From assembly GCA_027082825.1 (NCBI GenBank), contig JALWTO010000050.1, positions 1 to 37,443 on the forward strand: a stretch of DNA of 37,443 nt, read 5' to 3'. A program made the position numbers and the translations under genes. Position 1 is the first letter of the stretch; every line of letters starts with the position of its first letter. This document shows, piece after piece, positions 7,927-15,019 of the stretch. This stretch comes from Acidilobaceae archaeon (GTDB taxonomy: Archaea; Thermoproteota; Thermoprotei_A; Sulfolobales; Acidilobaceae). The notes under the pieces were generated by a model. It did no database searches and had not been told where the DNA came from. It saw only the letters and a list, made by a program, of their open reading frames with translations.

Positions 7927-9159
7927 TTGGTTAGAGGAACTAAAAAAGAAGAAACAAAGAAGAAGTTGCTTAACGTGTTTTCTGAGCTCTCTATCAAAAA
8001 AAGTTACTTTGACTTAACAATAAGTGATATAGCTAGAAGAGCTGATATATCGGCCTCATCGTTTTATACATATTATGATTCAAAAAGAGACTTACTTCAA
8101 AATTATATGAATGAAGCATTGGGGAGGCTCAGATATCTTTTAAGGGAACAAATAAAACCTAAAGAGAATATAATGAGCGTTATAAGAAAAACAATTTATA
8201 TGCTAAGCACGTCATGCAATGACCTTTATTTGCAATCTCTTCATAGGGTTCTCAGAGAACTTGAGTTTGTCGATAGGGGAATAGCCACCCAATACTATCA
8301 GGAGGTTCTTGCAATAATAAAAGAGCTACTTATAAACACATATCCTTCTCTTAACTACTTAGATAACGAAATGATTAATGCCCTCTCAGTTATGATTATA
8401 GGAGCTACCCAGTTCATATACTTATTTAGGAACATTCTAAATGTCGAGGATAATTATCTTTTAGATATAGAAGTGGCTGGTGATGTAATTTTAAAGGGGC
8501 TAGGTTTAGATAAGGATGTCAAGATTGATATAAAAAGTCTATTTTCGACTCCTCCAAGTCTTGAAGAGTTAGTAGAAAAGTATAGAATATATAAAATCGT
8601 AGGAGATAAAACTTCAAGGCAAAGAATGATTAAATCGGCACTAAAGCTTCTTTCTAAAAAAAGTTTCCGAGAACTTAAGGTCTTTGAAGTCACTACTAAT
8701 GCTGGTTATGCTGTTGGAATGTTCTATAAGATATATAATAATAAAAATGATCTACTTAGGGATGTCGTTATAATACTAGGAAAAACATTAAGGAGATTTC
8801 TAACGGAATGTGCACTAGCTAATGATCCTTTAGAATCAGAAATAAGAGGTCTAGCCTGTTTTCTTTCATTTGTTAGCAAAAATGGACAAATATACAGAAT
8901 CGTTAGGGAGTCTGAATATATAGATGTCAATATAGCCAAAGAGTACTATACAGAGTTCATGGAAAGATATAATAGAAGAATTAGTGAGATCAAAGATAAG
9001 ATAGTTACCTATAATTCAAGATCCTTGGCAATATCCTTAATGGGAATAAATCATTTAGCTGGAATTATGGGTCCTATGCTGAAAATTATTGATTCCAGAG
9101 ACCTTCTTGTGAAAATATCTAAGATCTATTCTAAAGGAGTCATAAATCTTATTGTCTAA
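7927..9159 (+). CDS. TetR-family regulator with two tandem TetR DNA-binding domains
   Basis: Transcription factor of 410 residues, about twice normal TetR length (near 200). A first TetR_N helix-turn-helix lies at about 8-58 (SDIARRADISASSFYTYYDS). A second lies at about 230-285 (RQRMIKSALKLLSKKSF, then EVTTNAGYAVGMFYKIYNNK). Each is followed by an all-helical ligand-domain-like segment, so this looks like an internal duplication or fusion that may act as a single-chain dimer. The second recognition helix is divergent (AGYAVGMFYK in place of ADISASSFYT). The start is TTG with GGAGTG eight nt upstream. It is divergent from the acyl-CoA/ABC operon and probably regulates it in response to an acyl-CoA or its acid. 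That role is inferred from position. Confidence 0.8.
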   Translation: MVRGTKKEETKKKLLNVFSELSIKKSYFDLTISDIARRADISASSFYTYYDSKRDLLQNYMNEALGRLRYLLREQIKPKENIMSVIRKTIYMLSTSCNDLYLQSLHRVLRELEFVDRGIATQYYQEVLAIIKELLINTYPSLNYLDNEMINALSVMIIGATQFIYLFRNILNVEDNYLLDIEVAGDVILKGLGLDKDVKIDIKSLFSTPPSLEELVEKYRIYKIVGDKTSRQRMIKSALKLLSKKSFRELKVFEVTTNAGYAVGMFYKIYNNKNDLLRDVVIILGKTLRRFLTECALANDPLESEIRGLACFLSFVSKNGQIYRIVRESEYIDVNIAKEYYTEFMERYNRRISEIKDKIVTYNSRSLAISLMGINHLAGIMGPMLKIIDSRDLLVKISKIYSKGVINLIV

Positions 9160-9213
9160 GTAACAGCCTTTAAATTCTGTTAAGGTAATTAAAGATAGGG
9201 ATAAAACTTTGAT

Positions 9214-9267
9214 CTTATCTAAGAGCTAAGTTGGTAATAACCATTTGACCATTGGCTCTTAGATAAG
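9214..9267. repeat. Inverted repeat / hairpin downstream of the TetR gene
   Basis: CTTATCTAAGAGCTAA (9214-9229) pairs with TTGGCTCTTAGATAAG (9252-9267), 15 of 16 positions, around a 22-nt loop that itself holds the palindrome TGGTAATAACCA. It lies 55 bp after the TetR stop and could end that transcript, or be an end of a lost mobile element. Confidence 0.55.
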
Positions 9268-9340
9268 CTAGGAGGTCTCGTCTTATTCTCAGCTCTTCCA
9301 AATATAGCCTTAGTTTCTAACCTTCTGACAAAACTATTAT
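9215..9340 (-). pseudogene. C-terminal remnant of an unidentified protein
   Basis: A minus-strand frame ending at TAA (9215-9217) reads 33 protein-like residues (KLRLYLEELRIRRDLL, then AYLRANGQMVITNLALR). It is preceded in frame by TAG at 9317-9319, which could be a CAG changed to stop. The residue mix and helical periodicity look like real protein, but the family is not recognised. The inverted repeat overlaps its end. Confidence is low because the stretch is short. Confidence 0.3.
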
Positions 9341-9927
9341 ATTATAATGGGTTAGAGTTACAATCCTTTTACCTTATAGCCTTTCTACGTCTCCATAGTT
9401 AGTTTATCACGATTCCCTCTAAACTCCTCATCAAGAGCTAAGAGAAATCAATATGCTTGTAAATAAACTATATAAAATTATTAGTTTTAAGTAAAATTAA
9501 GCATATAGCCTAGCATACATCATAGCCCTTAAGGCAAGGAAAGACCTATAGAAACTTTGAAAGGTCTATAAAATAGAAACAGCTACCAAACCTAAGGAGC
9601 CTCTTAAGCTTAGCGAGATTGTTGTACCTATTGGATTCAGTTTTCCTGAAGCTCTGCAAAGTTTAGAGACAAGAGACCTAAAGATATTGATTATCTTTTA
9701 GAATGTTCATTAATTTAGTATACCTCTCAGCCATATAGCCTTGGCTATTTAATGTTTTCTTCATGCTATATCAGGCAATTTCTAGTGTTAACGTTTTTCT
9801 CTTATAATTATTGCCACTGTTTAAAGGAACCTAAGAAGACTTCTATCACTAAAACACATTTCCATGGCTCTATATGTTTTCATCTTGTATCCTTAAATAT
9901 CTGCATAATAGGAATTCAAAGCCTTTC

Positions 9928-10497
9928 CTATGGTATGGACTTTCGAAGATAACCATCTAAGGCCTGTTTAACGTTGAATAACAATATCACATCCTTATCT
10001 GTTCTTCCAATTTCCTTTCCAAATCTTAGGAAATCTGTCCAGTTTTTGAGCCTTGTTAAAAGACTTATGACAACAGCTTCCCTTGTAACCCTTAGCATCT
10101 CCTTCAGGCCCATTAAAGGTTTATTAAGCAAGTCGAGAACTGTGAAGGAGAGAGTGAAGTCAAAAGACTCCTCTGGGAAAGGTAAGTGAAGAGCATCACC
10201 AAGAACATTTAAGCACTTGCCTTTGCAAAGTCTCTTGGATCTCTTAAAAGCCAGGCTCAGCATACCTTCACTTATATCAAGGCAGACATATTTCTCAACA
10301 TCACTAAAAAGGGCTTGAGATTCTAAAAATTCTAGGAGAAGTCCTGTACCACAACCGACGTCAAGGATCCTTCCCTTAAGCTTGATCCTTCTTAATGCCA
10401 TAGTGTACTTTATAAGTTGTTCTTCACCATAGAGTTCATCATAACCATCATAGGTAGAGTCATATACTGACTTTATTCTAGGTAGATTGTCTTTCAC
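9928..10497 (-). CDS. Class I SAM-dependent methyltransferase
   Basis: Rossmann-fold methyltransferase of about 189 residues (Methyltransf_11 type). Motif I is RILDVGCGTGLLLEFL, followed by the acidic strand end in YVCLDISEGMLSLA, then GDALHLPFPEESFDFTLSF, which is the usual motif II/III region. An ATG at 10527 is open but would overlap the upstream AOR gene by 29 nt. I prefer the GTG at 10497, which sits one base after the AOR stop and begins VKDNLPRIKSVYDSTYDGYD, as expected for the family. The target (small molecule, lipid quinone or protein) cannot be read from sequence. It is probably co-transcribed with the AOR gene. The reading frame ends at TAA beside the gene-poor region. Confidence 0.8.
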   Translation of the reverse strand: MKDNLPRIKSVYDSTYDGYDELYGEEQLIKYTMALRRIKLKGRILDVGCGTGLLLEFLESQALFSDVEKYVCLDISEGMLSLAFKRSKRLCKGKCLNVLGDALHLPFPEESFDFTLSFTVLDLLNKPLMGLKEMLRVTREAVVISLLTRLKNWTDFLRFGKEIGRTDKDVILLFNVKQALDGYLRKSIP

Positions 10498-10498
10498 A

Positions 10499-12385
10499 TT
10501 AGGCACCTTGGGAAATGAGATCCTCATCTATTTCTATTATATCGTCAAGTCCTAGCTCAATAATCTTCTCCTTAAGGGGCTTACCACTCAAGGGGTTCCA
10601 TCCTCTCTTGGAGTAGTATTCCTTTTTCATGGCCTCAAGTTCTTCTTGTTTAATTATGCATCCTTTACAGGGACCTTTTTCTATGGGCTCTTTAAGGATC
10701 CTTGGTGGTAATGTATCCTCATCTGAGTCCATGCCCTCTCTTAAATTATAAATCCTTTCTAGATTGACAGTTCTTTCTCCCATAATCAGGACTTCCTCTG
10801 GACTCAGCTCTATTCCAGTAATTGCCTTTACAAACTCGGCTATCTGCACTGGCCAGTAGAAGTATCTGCTGAACTTACATATTCCTAGTGTGTCATATAC
10901 TGCCATTAGGTCCTCCATCACCTTCACCATCTCTCCCTTTCCCTCAGCAGTTCTTGGGTTGATATTATTGAAAATCCAGAGACTTCCTGAGAGTTCTACA
11001 GCATATGCAGAGCTCGTTAAATGGTCTCCCCCTCTACTTGAGACTGCAAAACCTAAGGCCATTCCCTTAAGTCCTCTGACATCATAGGCTGGAAGTTCCA
11101 TTCCTTTAACGTGAATTGCATACGAACTTCCTTTACCAAGTCTTTTTGCTGCCTCCCTGACACCATCACCTAAAAGCTTTCCTATCTTTCCTTCTCTTAA
11201 CGCTATTTTCTTTATAGTCTCTGAGATAGTCTCAAAGTTCCCCCACCTGAGGTCTATATCGTCAAGATCTTCCTTTGTTATGTCACCTCTTTCAAGGGCC
11301 TCAATAGCCCAAGCAATTGTTGCTCCAAGGCTTATAGTGTCTAAGCCATATTCATCGGCTAGGTAGTTAAGTGCAGCTATTTTGTCAATATCACAAAGGC
11401 CCAGATTTGATCCGAGAGCGTAGAGAGTTTCGTATTCTGGTCCATCAACTCTAACCTTGCCCTCGCCAGCTATCTCCGTCTCTATAATCTGGCTACATAC
11501 TCTGTTACAGAAAGGACAAGGGTTTTTGCCAACTCTTCTCTTCGACGCCCACTTGCTTAGCTCTTCATGGGCTTTTTCAGGATCTGGACACCAGGATAAC
11601 GTGCTTGATTGCCAGTTGAAACTTGGGAAGACTCCATGCTTCTTATTTGTGTATTCAAGTGTTATAGGAGTGCCATACTCTATGTAGGCTTTGCTTGAGG
11701 GATGAGTTATAACCTCTTTTGCCCAAAGCTTAACAAGGTTCTTAGCTTTGCTAATATCGTGTGGATTTGGAAGATCAGTCCCTTTGGCAACGACTGCCTT
11801 AAGTTTCTTTGACCCCATTACAGCACCAGGGCCTCCTCTAGCTGCCTGTCTTCCATTACAATCAATGATACTTATTTTTGACAGCTTCTCGCCAGCAGGT
11901 CCTATAATACAGGATGCATAACCTTTGTAGTTTTCAGAGAGAAAGCTTCTGGCTTCTCCTATTCTGAGCCCCCACACATTTTCCTTATATTCTATTCTAG
12001 GATCCTCATCAAGGACAAGGACACCTGGTGACTCAAGGCTACCCTTTATGACAATGGCATCGTAACCAAGTTTTCTAATCTCAAGGCCTAAATGCGCGCC
12101 TACAGAAGACCTTCCTAGGATCCCTGTTAATGGGCTCTTGAAAGATATTATCGTCTTTGATATTGTGGCTATTCCTGAACCTAGAAGGGCTCCTGGAGCT
12201 ATTATTAATGGGTTTTCTGGGGATAAAGGATCTACACCCTTGGGCGAATATTTGTAGAGAAGATATGAAGCTAGAGCTCTTCCTCCCATAAGTCTCCTCG
12301 TCACACCTTCTGGGATATCCTCGACCCAGAACTTCTCTATGCTAAGATCAACATGAAGGATCTGTCCACTCAGCCAGGCCACCAA
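10499..12385 (-). CDS. Aldehyde:ferredoxin oxidoreductase family enzyme (tungsten-bis-pterin)
   Basis: Full-length AOR-family protein, 628 residues. It would oxidise an aldehyde to an acid and reduce ferredoxin in the cytoplasm, using a tungsten or molybdenum bis-pyranopterin and one [4Fe-4S] cluster. The cluster ligands are visible: C290-x2-C293-x3-C297 (NPCPFCNRVC) and Cys503 (LGICKFSRYF). The pterin-binding signature AARGGPGAVMGSKKLKAV lies at 181-198, and the N-terminal GGRALASYLLY region is typical. An extra CxxC (GPCKGC, near 588) is present. The start is TTG, with a GTG one codon later. It is followed directly by the methyltransferase gene and is divergent from the citG-like gene. Which AOR subfamily, and so which aldehyde, is not resolved. 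Confidence 0.9.
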   Translation of the reverse strand: MVAWLSGQILHVDLSIEKFWVEDIPEGVTRRLMGGRALASYLLYKYSPKGVDPLSPENPLIIAPGALLGSGIATISKTIISFKSPLTGILGRSSVGAHLGLEIRKLGYDAIVIKGSLESPGVLVLDEDPRIEYKENVWGLRIGEARSFLSENYKGYASCIIGPAGEKLSKISIIDCNGRQAARGGPGAVMGSKKLKAVVAKGTDLPNPHDISKAKNLVKLWAKEVITHPSSKAYIEYGTPITLEYTNKKHGVFPSFNWQSSTLSWCPDPEKAHEELSKWASKRRVGKNPCPFCNRVCSQIIETEIAGEGKVRVDGPEYETLYALGSNLGLCDIDKIAALNYLADEYGLDTISLGATIAWAIEALERGDITKEDLDDIDLRWGNFETISETIKKIALREGKIGKLLGDGVREAAKRLGKGSSYAIHVKGMELPAYDVRGLKGMALGFAVSSRGGDHLTSSAYAVELSGSLWIFNNINPRTAEGKGEMVKVMEDLMAVYDTLGICKFSRYFYWPVQIAEFVKAITGIELSPEEVLIMGERTVNLERIYNLREGMDSDEDTLPPRILKEPIEKGPCKGCIIKQEELEAMKKEYYSKRGWNPLSGKPLKEKIIELGLDDIIEIDEDLISQGA

Positions 12386-12498
12386 TACCCTTCACCACCC
12401 TATGTTATACTCTCAATAATAATTAGGTTTAATTCTTGTGTTTACAAACAGGCTCTTCACTTATTTGGGTATTTAGAGCATTCTGGTAGCTAGGAAAC

Positions 12499-12508
12499 CT
12501 TTAAATAT
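12499..12508 (+). promoter_or_regulatory. TATA-type promoter of the citG-like transcript
   Basis: CTTTAAATAT at about 12499-12508 is the best TATA box in the 316-bp gap between the AOR and citG-like genes. It would place the transcript start near 12530, immediately before the first hairpin of the leader. Confidence 0.5.
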
Positions 12509-12529
12509 GTATTTTAATTAACATCTTTA

Positions 12530-12701
12530 ATGAAGCCATCAGTCATATGGTAATGAAGGCGATTTTCGTAAGGCGGTTATGTGGTGCCGTCTATATAGCC
12601 CCCTGATGAACCATTGAAAAAGATTAGGTGGTTGAGAGGGGAAGTCTGTGTATGATACCTGCACAGACAACTGCTAAGAAGAAAGAAGGCAGGGAATAGG
12701 C
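12530..12701 (+). ncRNA. Structured 5' leader (riboswitch-like) or small RNA upstream of the citG-like gene
   Basis: About 170 nt between the predicted start and the ATG hold three hairpins. H1: GCCAT/ATGGT (12535-12539 with 12547-12551). H2: AGGCGG/CCGTCT (12571-12576 with 12587-12592). H3: a compound stem, TTAG(G)TGGTT (12624-12633) with AACTGCTAA (12669-12677), enclosing a 10-nt bulge GAGAGGGGAA and a 7-bp helix GTCTGTG/CACAGAC (12644-12650 with 12662-12668). G-U pairs in all three helices work only on the plus strand, which supports plus-strand transcription. A conserved-looking single strand CCCCCTGATGAACC lies between H2 and H3. It matches no riboswitch class that I can confirm. Confidence 0.55.
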
Positions 12702-13595
12702 ATGACAGGTCCTGAACTTCTAATTCTTCTTCAGACCCTATTTATGGGACCAAAGCTTGAGCCTCTGCTTCATCCAAAACCTGGTGCAGTTACCAGGTTT
12801 TTGGAACATAAGGATAAGAATGTTATTGACTTCTGTGAACATACTCTTCTCATAGAGATGGCAATGGCAAGAGCTTTTCTTGTTTCAAAAAGTGAGACGT
12901 TAAAGGATCCTATTTCTGAAGGTCTTAAAGAATATCTTAGTGCGTTAAAGATGTTTAAGGTCAAGGAAAATATAGCCCTCGGAACAGCTCTGCTTCATAT
13001 ACCTTTGGCTGCCGCCTTAGGAGATATAGCTTATCCTGCGGAGCCATTAAAGCTTGTTAAAAGGGCCTCCTCCTTAGCTTTAGGCTCAAAAAATGGTGGA
13101 AAGGTTTACTATGAAATCCTGGAACTTCTACATCCAAGCCATTTAAGAAAATATGAGGGCCCCATACCGGCTGTTGGAAAGGGCTATCCAAAGAGTCTTA
13201 GTGAGGTTCTTCGTTCTGCAAGCTGGGATCACGTTCATTCAGAGCTTATCAGAGGTTACCCCTTAAGCATTAAGGCATTTTTGGCCATAGAGAGGAACTT
13301 GAAGGAAAAAAATGGACTGGAGGAGGCAATTCTTAAAGTATTGCTCAAGATGCTTTCTGAAAACGGCGATACATTAATCTTAGCTAAATATGGGATAAGG
13401 GCTTATCAAAGGGCTATTGAGGACTCTAAGATAGCTCTCTTTCTCTCTAATAAAATAGGAGTTAGGAGGGCTTTGGAGGAACTAGACAGAGATTGGAGAG
13501 CTAAAGGTTGGAATCCAGGAGCTATTCTAGATATAGTCTCTGTCGGGATAAGTCTTTTTTACTATAATTTGGTAAAAAAGACGTTGATATACTAA
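12702..13595 (+). CDS. CitG-like triphosphoribosyl-dephospho-CoA synthase family protein
   Basis: All-helical CitG-family protein (PF01874), 297 residues, near family length. The signature HPKPGAVTRFLEHKD lies at 24-38, followed by conserved helices with LGTALLHIPLAAALGD near 105. In bacteria CitG and MdcB make the 2'-(5''-triphosphoribosyl)-3'-dephospho-CoA prosthetic group of citrate lyase or malonate decarboxylase. Neither enzyme is present here, so the archaeal protein probably makes or moves a ribosyl-phosphate group for another purpose. The ATG start lies after a structured leader. The 3' end overlaps the convergent inositol-phosphate synthase gene by 4 nt. Family call is good; function is open. 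Confidence 0.75.
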   Translation: MTGPELLILLQTLFMGPKLEPLLHPKPGAVTRFLEHKDKNVIDFCEHTLLIEMAMARAFLVSKSETLKDPISEGLKEYLSALKMFKVKENIALGTALLHIPLAAALGDIAYPAEPLKLVKRASSLALGSKNGGKVYYEILELLHPSHLRKYEGPIPAVGKGYPKSLSEVLRSASWDHVHSELIRGYPLSIKAFLAIERNLKEKNGLEEAILKVLLKMLSENGDTLILAKYGIRAYQRAIEDSKIALFLSNKIGVRRALEELDRDWRAKGWNPGAILDIVSVGISLFYYNLVKKTLIY

Positions 13596-14743
13596 GACAC
13601 TATTCCTAGTTCTCTTAGTTTCTCTAACAGGTTGTGGTAGGCAACTATTCTTGAAGCATTCTTGCTTCCTGGAGGTCCTGGCCTCTTCATAAAGAATGCG
13701 TTGACCTCGTATACAGTGCCCTTGATATCCCTTCTAAGAAGTGAAGCTGATATCCTTGTTGCATCAACCATAAGGCCTGCAAGAGCAGGACTATCATTGA
13801 TCCTTATGTTAACTACAAGCTCGTCCTCTAGACCATTAAATGTCTTCCACCAGACATGCATAGCAACGAACTTCTTATCTCCTAGAGGTTCTAGGAAGCC
13901 TGTTGGTTTTATGTAGTGTGGAGCATCATAACCAAGTATGTCTTTGACTATGCTGCTTTTTGTTATCTCCTTCATGAGGTTCCTTTCAGGCACTGTTAGT
14001 GCCAGGAAGTCCGTATTACCTCCTATGTTAAACTGAGCTATTGAAATCACTTTTCTATTCCTGTTCGCTAGATGCTCTAATATGTCAGCAGTCAGTGGAG
14101 TCGCACCTGTTGCTCCATCATCACCTAGAATTAGTCCTTCTTTTTCTTCATATATTTTAATAAGGCCTTCGTCATTTGCAAGAGGGCTTGGTATAAAGTT
14201 TGCCATTGCAATCTTTTTCTTCTCCAGGTACTTGGAAAGGACATAGGCATAAGCCTGACTTGCAGTTATATTACCAGAGAATAAGGCCTTCTCGTAAGCC
14301 TCAGAACTTCCTAATGGAGATACGTTCTCTGTTGTTATAACGTTCAGAACCACATCAGGCTTTATTTCGTCAATTACTTCAAAAAGCTTCTGAACCCCCC
14401 CTTCTATTCCATACTCTTCCTCAAGGCCCTTTGCCTTAAATGGTAAGCCTGCAAGGCTCTTGAAGTGAAGGCCTCTGAACACCTGTACATCATTTAGGCT
14501 TCTGGGTATTGGTAGAAGTTGTCCAAGAGACTTGGTTGCGACGTCGTATACTGTTTTTCCTACCTTTTTTTCATCAACATCGAAGAAACCAACTATCTCC
14601 AGGTCATCGATAGGAACTTCCATCTTGTATTCAGCGAAAGGAACGCCATATGGTTCTATCTCACCACTCTTTACTCTCTCAAGACCAACTGCAAAGTGCA
14701 TTCCTACAAGACCAGCACCTAATACTGCCACTCTTACGGGCAT
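13592..14743 (-). CDS. ino1: myo-Inositol-1-phosphate synthase
   Basis: NAD-dependent enzyme that turns glucose 6-phosphate into inositol 1-phosphate, the first step to inositol-type archaeal lipids and, in some thermophiles, to di-inositol phosphate solutes. It has 383 residues, the short archaeal form. The nucleotide-binding motif VAVLGAGLVGMHFAVGLE lies at 5-22. The family hallmarks GDDGATGATPLTADIL and FNIGGNTDFLALT follow in mid-protein, and the C-terminal region carries VDATRISASLLRR. The ATG has GAGGT 8-12 nt upstream. The leader contains two strong competing helices (see the 14782-14844 entry), so the gene may be controlled after transcription starts. It is convergent with the citG-like gene. 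Confidence 0.9.
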   Translation of the reverse strand: MPVRVAVLGAGLVGMHFAVGLERVKSGEIEPYGVPFAEYKMEVPIDDLEIVGFFDVDEKKVGKTVYDVATKSLGQLLPIPRSLNDVQVFRGLHFKSLAGLPFKAKGLEEEYGIEGGVQKLFEVIDEIKPDVVLNVITTENVSPLGSSEAYEKALFSGNITASQAYAYVLSKYLEKKKIAMANFIPSPLANDEGLIKIYEEKEGLILGDDGATGATPLTADILEHLANRNRKVISIAQFNIGGNTDFLALTVPERNLMKEITKSSIVKDILGYDAPHYIKPTGFLEPLGDKKFVAMHVWWKTFNGLEDELVVNIRINDSPALAGLMVDATRISASLLRRDIKGTVYEVNAFFMKRPGPPGSKNASRIVAYHNLLEKLRELGIVS

Positions 14744-14781
14744 CTTTCCCTACCTCTTTTTCAAGTTTTTATTAATAAAGG

Positions 14782-14844
14782 CTGGGGTTCTAGGGGGTCA
14801 GAGAACCCCAGTGTGTAAGATCTGCTATATGAGAAAGACCCCCT
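14782..14844 (-). promoter_or_regulatory. Bistable or pseudoknotted leader RNA of ino1
   Basis: Read on the minus strand, the transcript would begin near 14846 with AGGGGGUC (14844-14837). It then has a 25-nt linker and a perfect 10-bp hairpin CUGGGGUUCU/AGAACCCCAG (14811-14802 with 14791-14782). The hairpin loop contains GACCCCCU (14799-14792), fully complementary to the first eight bases. The two helices can form an interlocking pseudoknot or, because there is no linker on one side, exclude each other. Either way this is switch-like. It ends about 26 nt before the GAGGT ribosome site. No known class is recognised. Confidence 0.55.
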
Positions 14845-14863
14845 TTCTTAGGCAATTAAGGTA

Positions 14864-14875
14864 ATATATAAATTT
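14864..14875 (-). promoter_or_regulatory. TATA box of ino1
   Basis: The minus strand reads AAATTTATATAT at 14875-14864, a good archaeal TATA element about 25 nt before the predicted start near 14846, just where the leader helix begins. The A/T core is near-symmetric, so plus-strand use cannot be ruled out. Confidence 0.5.
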
Positions 14876-15019
14876 TTATGAAATCAGGTTTTATTTTAGA
14901 TCATCGTAAGATACTAAATTCCTTTACTTAATTAAGATATTAGATAAAGATTTGGGAAACGCTTAAACCCTCTGGACTTTAGTAAAGCTTTAGAGGATTG
15001 AGAGAGGAGGGACAAAAGG

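Larger units (their letters stand above)
9160..9927. other. 768-bp gene-poor region with decayed coding remnants
   Basis: No intact gene was found on either strand. The composition is A/T-rich, with stop codons in all frames. Short protein-like stretches on the minus strand (the best at 9215-9340, others around 9560-9720) are broken by stops and shifts, as in a long-dead gene or insertion element. A strong inverted repeat lies at 9214-9267. I recognise no transposase motif. Confidence 0.45.

Noticed and set aside
9752-9952. 66-codon plus-strand frame in the gene-poor region
   Set aside because: The composition is Cys/Phe/Ser-rich, it overlaps the antisense methyltransferase end, and it has no ribosome site or promoter.
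12600-12625. Hammerhead ribozyme core (CTGATGA followed by GAAA) in the citG leader
   Set aside because: The six bases between the two core strands cannot form a stem II, and no cleavage-site helix was found.
12530-12701. Fluoride, TPP or SAM-I riboswitch upstream of citG
   Set aside because: Short stretches (CTGATGA, GCAGGGAA, GAGAGGGGA) resemble pieces of those classes, but the order of helices and single strands does not fit any of them.
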